Made by a program: the position numbers and the translations under genes | Assembly (NCBI GenBank): GCA_031280955.1 | Contig: JAITGA010000003.1 | Coordinates: 55,902-119,901, forward strand | DNA from: Lachnospiraceae bacterium | GTDB lineage: Bacteria; Bacillota; Clostridia; Lachnospirales; Lachnospiraceae | Reading direction: 5' to 3' | DNA: 64,000 nucleotides | Notes under the pieces: generated by a model | Seen by the model: the letters and a program-made list of their open reading frames with translations, nothing else | Told to the model about the DNA's origin: nothing | Databases searched by the model: none | Part shown: piece by piece, positions 8,025 to 17,735 of the stretch | Layout of the letters: every line of letters starts with the position of its first letter | Position numbering within the stretch: the stretch's first letter is position 1

Positions 8025-8864
8025 ATGGACTACAAAAGCGGAAAATGGGCGAAAAAGATATTAGGATTACAACATGCTAATGGTTCATGGGGATTTTTTC
8101 ACGGCTGTGGGCGTTCAAAAGAAAATCCGATAACAACGGAACAGGCTTTAGGAAAATTGGAAAACTTAGGGTTTACCATGAATGATAAACCAATTCAAAA
8201 AGCAGTAGAGTATATGAATAATTGCTTAATAGGTGAAGAGAGTATTCCTGACAGGGTTGAGAAAGTACATGATTGGAAAATATTTACAGAGTTAATGTTA
8301 TCTGCCAGGATAAAGAGATTTACCAAAGAGAACGCACAGGCAAATGAGATTTCCGCCAAATGGGTAGAAATTGTCAATCGTTCATTCGTGGGAAATGAAT
8401 TTGACCAAGAAACTTACAATTTGGTATATCATGAAGTACTGAACCCTGAAAAAAGAAAAAGGATAATAGGTTTTATGAATTACTATCTAATTTCGTTATT
8501 GGCAAATAATTTGTCAAAAAACATAGAGCCAATATTTTTCAAATATGTATTGAATTACAGTACGGGTATATATTACTTTGGTTACGACCAACCAATAAAA
8601 GTATTACCTGATGAGTTTATGTCAAAAGAAACCGCCAGATACATAAGGCAAATAGAGTTATTAGTGGAATATGAGAGTAAAGAATGTAAAGAACAGCTAT
8701 TCTTTATTAAAGAGTGGCTTGAGAAAAACAAGGTAGGCAAAAATGAATGGGATATGGGCAAATTTGCAAAAAATGAAATGCAGCTATCAGATTCATGGAG
8801 AAAAGAAGAAGACAGGATAAAAGATTGTACTTATGTGATAAACAAAGTAATGGAAAATATTTAA
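8025..8864 (+). CDS. Hypothetical protein with a QW-like (prenyltransferase-type) N-terminus
   Basis: About 279 residues, soluble, highly charged, with no signal peptide. The N-terminal stretch ILGLQHANGSWGFFHG resembles one unit of the QW repeat found in alpha/alpha-barrel prenyltransferase and terpene-cyclase folds, but only one copy is evident and the rest is helical with no catalytic motif I can name. The ATG at 8025 has GAGGAA at a good distance; the TTG at 8013 lies before that site. It is AT-richer than neighbouring housekeeping genes, which may mean it was acquired. Function unknown. Confidence 0.7.
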   Translation: MDYKSGKWAKKILGLQHANGSWGFFHGCGRSKENPITTEQALGKLENLGFTMNDKPIQKAVEYMNNCLIGEESIPDRVEKVHDWKIFTELMLSARIKRFTKENAQANEISAKWVEIVNRSFVGNEFDQETYNLVYHEVLNPEKRKRIIGFMNYYLISLLANNLSKNIEPIFFKYVLNYSTGIYYFGYDQPIKVLPDEFMSKETARYIRQIELLVEYESKECKEQLFFIKEWLEKNKVGKNEWDMGKFAKNEMQLSDSWRKEEDRIKDCTYVINKVMENI

Positions 8865-9033
8865 CGGGTTGGTATTATCTGGAAATTGATCATGTAAGTT
8901 TATGAAATATGGAAAATTATCATAAAATATGCGTATGAAATATGTTGAAATTATTGATAATTTAGATTACGGTTAAAGAGCCATCAAAATAGCACGACAT
9001 TATAGTAGAAATTATTGTTGGAGGAGATAACAA

Positions 9034-9501
9034 ATGAAGAATTATGAAAACGCAATTAACATCATGAGCGAACGCTTTGGTAAAGACAGTCTAATCGCAA
9101 TAGCAACAACAGATGGAGAGCGCATATTTAACCGCATCGTTGACGCTTACTATGAAAACGGTGCGTTTTATATCACCACATATGCACTCTCAAACAAAAT
9201 CAAGCAAATTGAGAAAAATCCCGAAGTTGCCGTCTGTGCTATTGATTGGTTTAGCGGACATGGCAAAGGGAAAAACCTTGGTTGGGTTTTGGAACCACAG
9301 AATGCGGAAATCAGATTAAAACTTAGAGAAGCGTTCGTGTGGTATGATGATGCAAACAATGAACAAGACAAAAACTGTTGTATTCTGGAGATTCGCCTTA
9401 CGGAAGGTTTGTTGATAAAAGACCACCATGCAATCCGTTATCAAATTAACTTTGTGAATAAATCGGCACTATTCAGCGAGAATTGGGGAGAGTTCAAATG
9501 A
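9034..9501 (+). CDS. Pyridoxamine 5'-phosphate oxidase-like flavin-binding protein
   Basis: A 155-residue protein with the split-barrel pattern of the PPOX-like family: an N-terminal helix, then SLIAIATTDGERIFNRIVDA, YENGAFYITTYALSNKIKQI and NPEVAVCAIDWFSGHG. Small members of this family bind FMN, F420 or haem and act as oxidoreductases of unknown substrate; true PdxH is longer and has a distinct C-terminus. A GGAGGAG site lies eight bases before the start. It appears to be a single-gene unit, followed by a hairpin and the LexA-controlled uvrB promoter. Confidence 0.8.
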   Translation: MKNYENAINIMSERFGKDSLIAIATTDGERIFNRIVDAYYENGAFYITTYALSNKIKQIEKNPEVAVCAIDWFSGHGKGKNLGWVLEPQNAEIRLKLREAFVWYDDANNEQDKNCCILEIRLTEGLLIKDHHAIRYQINFVNKSALFSENWGEFK

Positions 9502-9518
9502 ACTGGCGCAAAGATTGT

Positions 9519-9547
9519 GGATAGTCGGTCGTTTCGTTCGACTATCC
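9519..9547. other. Hairpin between the PPOX-like gene and uvrB
   Basis: GGATAGTCG (9519-9527) and CGACTATCC (9539-9547) form a perfect 9-bp stem with an 11-nt loop, directly after the PPOX-like gene and abutting the first LexA box. It has no T-run on the plus strand, so it is only a possible terminator or RNA-stabilising stem. Confidence 0.55.
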
Positions 9548-9574
9548 CGAACAAATGTTGGGAACAAATGTTTG
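9548..9574. promoter_or_regulatory. Two tandem LexA (DinR-type) operators upstream of uvrB
   Basis: CGAACAAATGTTGG (9548-9561) and GGAACAAATGTTTG (9561-9574) both fit the Gram-positive SOS box CGAAC-N4-GTTCG, the first with one mismatch and the second with two. They are arranged head to tail with a 13-bp step, and lie 30-60 bp upstream of the extended -10 at 9603-9611. This places uvrB-uvrA under SOS control. Confidence 0.75.
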
Positions 9575-9602
9575 CAAAAGGGTATACACGGAGAAAATAG
9601 TG

Positions 9603-9611
9603 TGCTATACT
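9603..9611 (+). promoter_or_regulatory. Extended -10 element of the uvrBA promoter
   Basis: TGCTATACT matches TGnTATAAT with one mismatch and lies 33 bp before uvrB. No good -35 is seen at 17 bp; the LexA boxes lie just upstream. Confidence 0.5.
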
Positions 9612-9643
9612 GATATTAGATAACAACGAAAGGCACACTACTA

Positions 9644-11632
9644 ATGCAGCAATTTAACCTACAAGCCCCATTCAAACCGATGGGTGATCAACCGGCGGCA
9701 ATTACCGCTTTGATCCACGGTTTTCAAAAGGGAAACCAGTTCCAGACCCTGATGGGTGTGACCGGATCTGGCAAAACCTTCACGATGGCAAACATAATAG
9801 CAGAACTCAACTGTCCGACCCTTGTGATTGCGCATAACAAGACCCTCGCAGGTCAGCTTTATAGTGAGTTCAAGGAGATGTTTCCCGACAATGCGGTTGA
9901 GTATTTCGTTTCTTATTACGATTATTACCAGCCGGAGGCTTATGTCCCCTCATCTGATACCTACATTGACAAGGACTCCTCGGTTAATGAGGAGATAGAC
10001 AAGCTCCGTCATTCAGCGACAGCTTCATTGGTATCACGGCGCGATGTCATTATTGTTGCCAGTGTATCGTGTATCTACGGTATCGGCAGTCCTGATTATT
10101 ATCGGGAAATGACACTTTCCCTCCGTCCCGGAATGAAAAAAGAACGTGACGAGATTCTCAGGAAGTTGATTGAGATTCAGTATACCCGCAGTGAAATGGA
10201 TTTTCGCCGCGGCACATTCCGTGTCCGTGGTGATGTGTTGGAGGTTTTCCTTGCCGCCGCCAGTGATACGGCAATCCGTATTGAATTATTCGGTGATGAG
10301 GTTGAGCGGATATCAGAGGTTGACGTATTGACCGGGAGAGTCAAAAACACTTGCGAGTATGTCTTTATTTACCCTGCTTCACACTATGTTGTTGAACCGG
10401 AGGCAATGGAGCCGGCGATTCAGAAGATTGAAGAAGAGTTGCTTCAACGAATCCGCTTTTTCCGTAGTGAGGATCGTCTGCTTGAAGCACAGCGAATCTC
10501 CGAACGTACATATTTTGATATTGAAATGCTGCGGGAGACAGGTTTTTGTGCAGGAGTGGAGAATTATTCCCGTCTCATCAATGGCTTGGAAGAGGGTGAG
10601 CCGCCGTTTACGCTTATCGACTTTTTCCCTGATGATTTTTTGATGATTATTGATGAATCACATATGACGATACCACAAATCAGGGGGATGTACGCCGGCG
10701 ACCAATCAAGGAAAACCACTCTCGTTGACTACGGTTTTCGTTTGCCATCAGCCAAAGACAACCGCCCGCTTGCCTTTCATGAGTTCGAGGAACGAATCAA
10801 TCAAATGCTCTTCGTTTCGGCGACACCGTCTGTATATGAAGAGGAGCATGAACTCGTCCGTGTTGAGCAAGTCATCCGCCCGACGGGATTGCTTGACCCC
10901 GAAATATTTGTCCGTCCCGTTAAAGGGCAAATAGATGATTTGATTGCCGAAATCAACAAGACCACCGCCGCCAAAAACAAAATCCTGATTACGACCCTTA
11001 CCAAACGGATGGCAGAGGACTTGACGGATTATATCCGTGATGTCGGTATCAGGGTAAAATATCTTCACTCCGACATCGACACTTTGGAGCGGACAGAGAT
11101 TATCCGTGATATGCGTCTTGATGTTTTCGATGTGTTAGTCGGTATCAATCTCCTGCGTGAGGGTCTTGATATTCCCGAAATTGCCTTGGTGGCTATCCTC
11201 GATGCCGACAAGGAGGGCTTCCTTCGCTCTGCCACATCGCTAATCCAAACCGTTGGTCGTGCCGCTCGTAATGTCGATGGGCGGGTGGTTATGTATGCGG
11301 AGCGGGTTACTGACTCAATGCAAAAAGCGATTGACGAAACTAATCGCCGCCGCGCTATCCAACAAAAATACAACGATGACCACGGCATTACCCCTCAGTC
11401 GATCCGTAAGGCAGTTCGTGATTTGATTAGCGTCACCCGTGAGGCGGTTCAGGAAGAGCAGGCATTTACCAAGGATTTTGAGTCAATGAGCGATGAAGAA
11501 CTGGAAAAAGCAATTGCTCAAGTCCAGAAAAAGATGAAAAAAGCCGCCGCCGAGCTTGACTTTGAGCAAGCGGTAGTGCTTCGTGATCAGATGACAGAGA
11601 TGAAAAAAGTAGCTTTTATAAACTTAGCATAA
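9644..11632 (+). CDS. uvrB: Excinuclease ABC subunit B (UvrB)
   Basis: A 662-residue protein of normal family length. The helicase-like motifs are present: Walker [15 protein letters not shown], the beta-hairpin region [14 protein letters not shown] that inserts into damaged DNA, DEXX-type DESHMTIPQ, motif [15 protein letters not shown] and QTVGRAARN, and a C-terminal UVR motif ([17 protein letters not shown]) that contacts UvrC. UvrB verifies damage handed over by UvrA and forms the complex incised by UvrC. It is the first gene of a uvrBA operon with 12 bp to uvrA. UvrC is not in the window. Confidence 0.98.
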   Translation: MQQFNLQAPFKPMGDQPAAITALIHGFQKGNQFQTLMGVTGSGKTFTMANIIAELNCPTLVIAHNKTLAGQLYSEFKEMFPDNAVEYFVSYYDYYQPEAYVPSSDTYIDKDSSVNEEIDKLRHSATASLVSRRDVIIVASVSCIYGIGSPDYYREMTLSLRPGMKKERDEILRKLIEIQYTRSEMDFRRGTFRVRGDVLEVFLAAASDTAIRIELFGDEVERISEVDVLTGRVKNTCEYVFIYPASHYVVEPEAMEPAIQKIEEELLQRIRFFRSEDRLLEAQRISERTYFDIEMLRETGFCAGVENYSRLINGLEEGEPPFTLIDFFPDDFLMIIDESHMTIPQIRGMYAGDQSRKTTLVDYGFRLPSAKDNRPLAFHEFEERINQMLFVSATPSVYEEEHELVRVEQVIRPTGLLDPEIFVRPVKGQIDDLIAEINKTTAAKNKILITTLTKRMAEDLTDYIRDVGIRVKYLHSDIDTLERTEIIRDMRLDVFDVLVGINLLREGLDIPEIALVAILDADKEGFLRSATSLIQTVGRAARNVDGRVVMYAERVTDSMQKAIDETNRRRAIQQKYNDDHGITPQSIRKAVRDLISVTREAVQEEQAFTKDFESMSDEELEKAIAQVQKKMKKAAAELDFEQAVVLRDQMTEMKKVAFINLA

Positions 11633-11644
11633 GGTGAGGACAGC

Positions 11645-14491
11645 ATGGAAAAACGAAAGAAACCGTCTCGGCGTGATTTTATCAGCATCCGCGGTGCGGC
11701 GGAACACAATTTGAAAAATATCGACTTGGAAATTCCCCGCAATGAGCTGGTCGTCCTGACAGGGATATCGGGTTCGGGAAAATCATCCCTCGCTTTTGAC
11801 ACTATCTATGCCGAAGGGCAACGCCGTTATATGGAATCGCTTTCATCATATGCCCGGCAGTTTCTCGGACGGATGGAAAAGCCTGATGTGGAAAAAATAG
11901 ATGGTCTGTCCCCAGCGATTTCTATTGACCAAAAATCAACCAACCGCAATCCTCGTTCGACGGTCGGGACGGTGACGGAGATTTACGATTATTTTCGTTT
12001 ACTTTATGCCAGAATCGGGATACCCCACTGTCCTGAGTGCGGCAAAGAAATCCGCCGTCAAACCATTGACCAGATTGTTGACCGGGTCATGGAGTTGCCG
12101 CAGGGTACGAAACTAATGTTATTGGCACCGGTTGTCCGCGGACGCAAGGGCGAACACGCAAAAGTCTTGGATCGTGCCAGACGCAGGGGTTATGTGCGGG
12201 TACAGATTGATGGTAGCCAATATGACTTGTCTGATGATATACACCTTGACAAAAACATCAAACACAACATCGAGGTCATCGTTGACCGCCTCGTCAACAA
12301 AGAGGGAATCGAGAAACGGCTTACTGATTCGATTGAAAATGTGATGGAGCTATCGGAAGGACTCTTGGTTGTTGATGTGGTTGATGGGGAAATGATGAAT
12401 TTCAGCACTAGCTTTGCCTGTCCTGATTGCGGTATCAGTATGAACGAAGTCGAACCACGCAGTTTTTCCTTTAACAATCCTTTTGGAGCTTGCCCTGTTT
12501 GTGTTGGTTTGGGCTACAAAATGGAGTTTTCCCTCGAACTTTTGATACCCGACCGCCGCCTCAGTATGAATGATGGCGCAATTGCAGCTACAGGCTGGCA
12601 GTCGTGTGTCGATCGGAGCAGCTTTACCCATGCCATCCTCCGTGCTCTTGCCGAAGCATATCACTTTAACCTCGATACTCCTTTCGGGCAACTATCCGCT
12701 GAAGTGCAAAAGTTGATTGTTTTTGGAACTGACGGCAAAGAAGTGGAAGTTCATTATCAGGGACAAAGAGGTCGTGGTGTCTACCCGATTGCTTTCGAGG
12801 GCTTGATTCGCAATATGGAGCGGCGTTACCGGGAGACATCATCAGAGGGAATGAAAGCGGAATATGAAAGCTTTATGAGTATTACTCCCTGTCATGAATG
12901 TGGCGGGATGCGCCTGAAAAGAGAATCATTGGCAGTGACGATATCGGAGCGGAATATTTATGAGATTACCTCTATGCCGGTTTGTTTACTACGTGATTTC
13001 ATTGAAAAGATGGAGATATCTAAGCAACAGCGTTTAATTGGCGGTCAGATTTTGCGGGAAATATATGCTCGTGTCGGTTTTCTTTGTGATGTCGGGCTTG
13101 ATTATCTGACATTGGCACGAGCAACATCATCACTATCCGGCGGTGAGGCACAGCGGATACGCCTTGCCACACAAATAGGTTCGGGACTGGTCGGCGTATG
13201 CTACATTCTCGATGAACCGAGTATTGGACTTCATCAACGTGACAATGACAAGTTACTCCAAACCCTAAAGAATCTCCGTGATTTGGGGAATACCCTCTTG
13301 GTGGTTGAGCATGATGAAGAGACAATGAAAGCGGCGGACTATATTATTGATATCGGTCCCGGGGCAGGCTCACATGGCGGTGAGGTGGTAGCCGCAGGCA
13401 GTATTGATGATATTATCGCCGTACCTGAGTCGATAACGGGGCAATATTTGAGTGGTGTCAAATCCATCCCCCTCCCTGCTACTCGGCGCACTCCCGGCGG
13501 CACGATTCGTGTCCTTGGTGCTGCCGCCAACAATCTGCGGGAAATAGATGTGGAAATCCCCCTTGGTGTCCTTACCTGCGTGACGGGGGTGTCGGGTTCG
13601 GGCAAAAGTTCACTAGTCAATGAAATCATTTACAAACGCTTGGCAAAGGAGTTGAACCGTGCCAGAATGATAGCCGGGCCGCACCGTGACATTGTCGGTT
13701 TTGAGCAACTGGACAAGGTAATAGAAATTGATCAATCTCCAATCGGGCGTACTCCCCGATCCAATCCGGCGACATACACAGGTGTATTTGACCATATCCG
13801 TGACCTCTTTGCCGCCACTCCCGATGCCAAGATGAAAGGGTACAAAAAAGGACGTTTCAGTTTCAACGTCAAAGGCGGGCGTTGTGAGGCATGTACCGGT
13901 GACGGCATCATAAAGATCGAGATGCACTTCTTACCCGATGTCTATGTTCCCTGTGAGATATGCGGCGGTCGCCGTTACAACCGTGAGACACTTGAGGTGA
14001 GATACAAAGGCAAAAATATCTATGATATTCTCGATATGACCATCGAGGAAGCGTTTCATTTCTTTGAAAATGTACCTTCTATCAGGAAGAAGATTTCGAC
14101 ACTTCATGATGTTGGTCTTTCTTATATTAAGATGGGACAACCGGCGACAACACTTTCCGGCGGCGAGGCACAGCGGGTCAAACTGGCAACGGAGCTTTCC
14201 CGCCGCAGTACAGGGAAGACGATTTTTATCCTCGATGAACCGACGACAGGGTTACATTTTGCCGATGTCCACAAGCTCGTGGATATCCTACAACGGCTGA
14301 CTGATGGCGGTAATACTGTTGTCGTCATTGAACACAACCTTGATGTCATCAAAACTGCCGATTATATCATCGACATGGGACCGGAGGGCGGTGACATGGG
14401 AGGGACGGTCATTGCCACCGGCACTCCGGAAGAGGTGGCAACCTCACCGACCTCATTCACAGGGCAATATTTGGGGAAGATGTTACGCTAA
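11645..14491 (+). CDS. uvrA: Excinuclease ABC subunit A (UvrA)
   Basis: A 948-residue protein of normal family length, with two ABC ATPase halves. Walker A copies are [14 protein letters not shown] and [14 protein letters not shown]. The two signatures both contain LSGGEAQR, each followed by a Walker B ([10 protein letters not shown] and [10 protein letters not shown]). Zinc-binding CxxC pairs occur at CPECGKE, CPDCG/CPVC, and [14 protein letters not shown]. It recognises bulky DNA lesions and loads UvrB. The gene follows uvrB after 12 bp with an AGGTGAGGA ribosome binding site, and ends at a good intrinsic terminator. Confidence 0.98.
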   Translation: MEKRKKPSRRDFISIRGAAEHNLKNIDLEIPRNELVVLTGISGSGKSSLAFDTIYAEGQRRYMESLSSYARQFLGRMEKPDVEKIDGLSPAISIDQKSTNRNPRSTVGTVTEIYDYFRLLYARIGIPHCPECGKEIRRQTIDQIVDRVMELPQGTKLMLLAPVVRGRKGEHAKVLDRARRRGYVRVQIDGSQYDLSDDIHLDKNIKHNIEVIVDRLVNKEGIEKRLTDSIENVMELSEGLLVVDVVDGEMMNFSTSFACPDCGISMNEVEPRSFSFNNPFGACPVCVGLGYKMEFSLELLIPDRRLSMNDGAIAATGWQSCVDRSSFTHAILRALAEAYHFNLDTPFGQLSAEVQKLIVFGTDGKEVEVHYQGQRGRGVYPIAFEGLIRNMERRYRETSSEGMKAEYESFMSITPCHECGGMRLKRESLAVTISERNIYEITSMPVCLLRDFIEKMEISKQQRLIGGQILREIYARVGFLCDVGLDYLTLARATSSLSGGEAQRIRLATQIGSGLVGVCYILDEPSIGLHQRDNDKLLQTLKNLRDLGNTLLVVEHDEETMKAADYIIDIGPGAGSHGGEVVAAGSIDDIIAVPESITGQYLSGVKSIPLPATRRTPGGTIRVLGAAANNLREIDVEIPLGVLTCVTGVSGSGKSSLVNEIIYKRLAKELNRARMIAGPHRDIVGFEQLDKVIEIDQSPIGRTPRSNPATYTGVFDHIRDLFAATPDAKMKGYKKGRFSFNVKGGRCEACTGDGIIKIEMHFLPDVYVPCEICGGRRYNRETLEVRYKGKNIYDILDMTIEEAFHFFENVPSIRKKISTLHDVGLSYIKMGQPATTLSGGEAQRVKLATELSRRSTGKTIFILDEPTTGLHFADVHKLVDILQRLTDGGNTVVVIEHNLDVIKTADYIIDMGPEGGDMGGTVIATGTPEEVATSPTSFTGQYLGKMLR

Positions 14492-14537
14492 GAGGGTATC
14501 TAAAGCTTTTCTTCTCCCTGCCGATATATATAACATG

Positions 14538-14580
14538 AAGCACGGATGCTGATGTTTTTCAACCGTGTTTTTATTTTTTT
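14538..14580 (+). terminator. Intrinsic terminator after uvrA
   Basis: The stem is AAGCACGG (14538-14545) with CCGTGTTT (14563-14570), one G-T pair and a 17-nt loop, followed by a T-rich run to 14580. Confidence 0.7.
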
Positions 14581-14606
14581 AGAAGGATAGATAAGATTAA
14601 ATGAAA

Positions 14607-14639
14607 TTGCTTTCAAATTCCTGTAAGATAGTTTATACT
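14607..14639 (+). promoter_or_regulatory. Candidate promoter of the mbl-flagellar gene block
   Basis: TATACT (14634-14639) is a good -10. The upstream TTGCTTTCAA offers either TTGCTT with 21-bp spacing or TTTCAA with 17-bp spacing. It lies about 45 bp before mbl. Confidence 0.4.
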
Positions 14640-14684
14640 GGTTGGTGAAACCATAGTAGTAATACAGGATGAGAGGAACGAAGA

Positions 14685-15677
14685 ATGCAATTCACGGACA
14701 TTGGAATTGATCTGGGTACAGCCAGTATATTGGTATATATAAGGGGACGGGGTGTCGTATTGAAAGAACCGTCAGTAGTGGCGTTTGACCGTGATACGGA
14801 CAAACTGAAAGCTATCGGCGAAGATGCCCGCCTCATGCTTGGGCGTACCCCCGGTAATATCATCGCTGTTCGACCGCTCCGTCAAGGGGTTATCTCGAAT
14901 TATGAGGTGACGGAGAAGATGATGAAATACTTCATCCAGAAAGCGATGGGGCGCAGGAGCTTCCGCAAACCACGGATATCCGTCTGTGTACCAAGCGGTG
15001 TCACCGAAGTAGAAAAAAAAGCCGTTGAAGATGCGACCATGCAAGCGGGTGCGCGTGAAGTCTCAATCATAGAAGAGCCAATCGCTGCCGCTATCGGCGC
15101 AGGAATAGATATTGCTAAACCCTGTGGCAACATGATAGTTGATATTGGCGGCGGTACTACCGATATCGCAGTAATATCCTTGGGGGGAACAGTCGTCAGC
15201 ACTTCCCTCAAAGTAGCGGGTGATGATTTTGATGAAGCACTGACCCGCCATATGCGCAAAAAGCACAATCTCCTGATTGGCGAACGGACAGCAGAAGATA
15301 TCAAGATACGAATCGGTTCTGCATTCCCCCGCGCCGAAATCGAATACATGGATGTCAGGGGACGTAATCTGGTATCAGGGCTACCGAGGACAGTAAGCGT
15401 ATCATCCGAAGAAACAGAAGATGCCTTGCGTGAGACGACGATGCAAATCATCGAAGCGATAACAGGGGTACTGGAAAAGACCCCGCCCGAGTTGGCAGCT
15501 GATATTGCTGACCGTGGCATAGTCCTGACCGGCGGCGGCAGTCTCTTACAAGGGATGGAAGAGTTGATATCTGACAAAACAGGAATCAATACGATGACTG
15601 CCGAAGATCCGATGACCGCCGTGGCAGTCGGCACGGGAAAATATGTTGAGTTCCTCGCCGGGTACAGAGATAATTGA
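14685..15677 (+). CDS. mbl: MreB-like actin homologue (Mbl type)
   Basis: A 330-residue MreB-family protein with the actin-fold nucleotide motifs IDLGTASILVYI (phosphate 1), VDIGGGTTDIAVISLGG (phosphate 2) and VLTGGGSLLQGM (adenosine), plus the typical EEPIAAAIGAG. MreB paralogues form membrane-attached filaments that organise side-wall peptidoglycan synthesis. The choice of Mbl over MreB comes from the neighbours: the order mbl-flhO-flhP is the same as in Bacillus subtilis, whereas MreB is normally followed by mreC-mreD, which are absent. The GAGAGGAACGAAGA before the ATG supports the start. Confidence 0.93.
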   Translation: MQFTDIGIDLGTASILVYIRGRGVVLKEPSVVAFDRDTDKLKAIGEDARLMLGRTPGNIIAVRPLRQGVISNYEVTEKMMKYFIQKAMGRRSFRKPRISVCVPSGVTEVEKKAVEDATMQAGAREVSIIEEPIAAAIGAGIDIAKPCGNMIVDIGGGTTDIAVISLGGTVVSTSLKVAGDDFDEALTRHMRKKHNLLIGERTAEDIKIRIGSAFPRAEIEYMDVRGRNLVSGLPRTVSVSSEETEDALRETTMQIIEAITGVLEKTPPELAADIADRGIVLTGGGSLLQGMEELISDKTGINTMTAEDPMTAVAVGTGKYVEFLAGYRDN

Positions 15678-15712
15678 CGCTCCCGGAAGATGAAAGTTGA
15701 GGTGAATCTACA

Positions 15713-16495
15713 ATGGTAAAAGGTCTATATTCCGCATATACCGGGATGATTAACCAGCAAAACCGCATGGATGTCCTCACCAACAATCTGGCGAATGTAA
15801 ACACCAATGGTTACAAAAAAGAAGGGGCAACCAGTCAGTCATTTGATGCGATGTATGCCCACAAGATAAAGGATTCCTCAGAAAAGGGGCGGACTGCCCG
15901 CTTCATCGGTATCAACAACCCCGGAGTCATGATCGGCGAGACCTACACCGATTTTTCCCAAGGTCCGCTTCGGACTACCAACAACACCTTTGATTTGGCA
16001 TTGTCGGACAAAGGCTTCTTTACCATTGAATATACGAACAAAAATGGGGTAACATCGACGATGTATACCCGTGATGGGAATTTTACTTTGAATGTGTATG
16101 GCGATTTGGTGACTCAGGACGGCGATTATGTTTTGGGTACGAATGGTCAGCGAATCAGGTTAGACCCTCTGAACCCCGACACTACCATCAATTACGCCGG
16201 GCAAATCCTCCAAAGCGGTAGTATTATCGCCCAAATCCTAGTTACTGATTTTGAAAACTATGATTACCTGGAACACTTTGGTGAAAACTTCTTCCGCCCC
16301 GTGGCGGGAGCAGTAGAACAGGCAGCACCGGCGCGGGTATTTTCGGGATATCTGGAAGCCGCCAATGTCTCGGTAGTGAATGAAATGGTCAACATGATTA
16401 CCGTGCAACGTGCATTTGACACCAACCAAAAAGTAATTACCACGATAGATGGAACTTTGGAAATAGCTGCCAATCAACTGGGACGGTTAGGATAA
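15713..16495 (+). CDS. flhO: Flagellar basal-body rod protein, FlhO/FlgF type
   Basis: A 260-residue rod/hook-family protein. The N-terminal signature LYSAYTGMINQQNRMDVLTN and NLANVNTNGYKK is the conserved coiled-coil segment, and the C-terminus (NVSVVNEMVNMITVQRAFDT then NQKVITTIDGTLE) is the matching FlgEFG helix. The central part (about 85-190) is the FlgE/F/G-like D1 domain. It is a component of the axial rod exported by the flagellar type III system. It is the first of two adjacent paralogues, as in B. subtilis flhO-flhP. The start has GAGGTGAA upstream. Confidence 0.92.
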   Translation: MVKGLYSAYTGMINQQNRMDVLTNNLANVNTNGYKKEGATSQSFDAMYAHKIKDSSEKGRTARFIGINNPGVMIGETYTDFSQGPLRTTNNTFDLALSDKGFFTIEYTNKNGVTSTMYTRDGNFTLNVYGDLVTQDGDYVLGTNGQRIRLDPLNPDTTINYAGQILQSGSIIAQILVTDFENYDYLEHFGENFFRPVAGAVEQAAPARVFSGYLEAANVSVVNEMVNMITVQRAFDTNQKVITTIDGTLEIAANQLGRLG

Positions 16496-16519
16496 ACGAA
16501 ACTGGATATGAGGTGAAAA

Positions 16520-17344
16520 ATGGTTAGAAGTCTATGGAGTGCCGCAACCGGCATGAACGCCCAACAAACAAACGTTGACACGATTGCCAACAATCTATCG
16601 AATGTCAACACAGTAGGTTATAAGTCACAAGTGGCGCAGTTTAAATCACTTCTTTATCAAACACTACAATCACCTGCCACGACTGCCAACGGCGACCCGA
16701 AACCAACCAACTCACAGGTAGGACTGGGGGTACGCACTTCTTCGATAAACAATCTCCACAGCCAAGGAGCGCGGATTGCTTCACATTCACCCTCTGCGGT
16801 GGCGATTGACGGCGCAGGTTTCTTTGGCATCAGAAACGCCAGCGGGGAAACAGTCTATACCCGCAACGGCGATTTCACATGGGCAATCAATGCCGCCGGC
16901 AACCTGATGTTGAGTACAAGCGAGGGTTATCCCGTGATGGGAACGAACAACGCCCCGATTGTCCTCACCGGCATAACAGGTATCGTTTCATCAGATATAG
17001 TTATTGATGGCAATGGACGGATACTCTACCCTCGTGCAGATGGCGAGATGGTGCTGACTAACTTCAGAATCGGAGTCTGGCAGTTTGCCAATGTCGGCGG
17101 CTTAGAGCGGATTGGCAGCTCACTTTTTGCGGTGACGGATGCCAGTGGTGCCGCTCTTAACGAAGCCACGACTGCCAACCTGCGGCGCAGCTCACTACAC
17201 CAAGGCTATCTGGAGGGTGCGAATGTATATGTAGCCGATGAAATGGTCAACCTGATTGTTGCTCAACGTGCTTATGAACTCAACTCACGGGCAATCACAA
17301 CATCGGATGAAATGATGCAGACGGCGAATAGTCTCAAAAGGTAA
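16520..17344 (+). CDS. flhP: Flagellar basal-body rod protein, FlhP/FlgG type
   Basis: A 274-residue paralogue of the preceding gene: N-terminal LWSAATGMNAQQTNVDTIAN and NLSNVNTVGYKSQ, C-terminal LEGANVYVADEMVNLIVAQR and AYELNSRAITTSDEMMQ. The latter is closer to classical distal-rod FlgG than that of the upstream gene. GAGGTGAAAA precedes the ATG, 24 bp after flhO. It builds the distal rod on which the hook assembles. Confidence 0.93.
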   Translation: MVRSLWSAATGMNAQQTNVDTIANNLSNVNTVGYKSQVAQFKSLLYQTLQSPATTANGDPKPTNSQVGLGVRTSSINNLHSQGARIASHSPSAVAIDGAGFFGIRNASGETVYTRNGDFTWAINAAGNLMLSTSEGYPVMGTNNAPIVLTGITGIVSSDIVIDGNGRILYPRADGEMVLTNFRIGVWQFANVGGLERIGSSLFAVTDASGAALNEATTANLRRSSLHQGYLEGANVYVADEMVNLIVAQRAYELNSRAITTSDEMMQTANSLKR

Positions 17345-17363
17345 GCAGTAATACGGGGAAAAG

Positions 17364-17735
17364 ATGGATATTAGTGCATTAACGGCTCATAACATGCTCA
17401 TGGCAAGCGAAAGTAACAGTACTGCCAAGTTGCGGGAATCGCTTGGGACTTCTGACTTTGTCGGTTCTACTGACGAAGAGTTACTGGCGGCATGTAAGGA
17501 ATTTGAGGCGTATTTTTTGGAAATGGTTTTCAAGGAAATGCAAAAATCGGTTGATATATTTTCTCCCGAAAAAGACAAAAGCACCTCACAATTGGTGGAT
17601 TATTTCCGTGATATGACTATCCAGAAAATAGCCGCCGACTCAACCGAGCGGCAGGGACTGGGTCTCGCCCAGCAACTTTTTGAGCAAATGCGCCGAAACT
17701 ATGGCTTGCCTGTTGAAACTGATGGAAATGATTAA
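17364..17735 (+). CDS. Flagellar rod-binding protein (FlgJ N-domain type)
   Basis: A 123-residue protein consisting only of the rod-binding domain: ACKEFEAYFLEMVFKEMQKS, then LVDYFRDMTIQKIAADS and a Gly-Leu-Gly-Leu-Ala motif (QGLGLAQQLFEQMRR). Proteobacterial FlgJ carries an additional muramidase domain; here it is absent, as is usual in Firmicutes, so a separate lytic enzyme would be required. It probably caps the growing rod. The end overlaps the start of recD2. Confidence 0.88.
   Translation: MDISALTAHNMLMASESNSTAKLRESLGTSDFVGSTDEELLAACKEFEAYFLEMVFKEMQKSVDIFSPEKDKSTSQLVDYFRDMTIQKIAADSTERQGLGLAQQLFEQMRRNYGLPVETDGND

Noticed and set aside
9519..9547. Intrinsic terminator before uvrB
   Set aside because: The stem is perfect but no T-run follows on either side, so it was listed only as a hairpin.
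14900..15634. Minus-strand ORF of 244 codons opposite mbl
   Set aside because: It has no ribosome binding site and no recognisable domain; mbl on the plus strand is clear, so this is a shadow frame.
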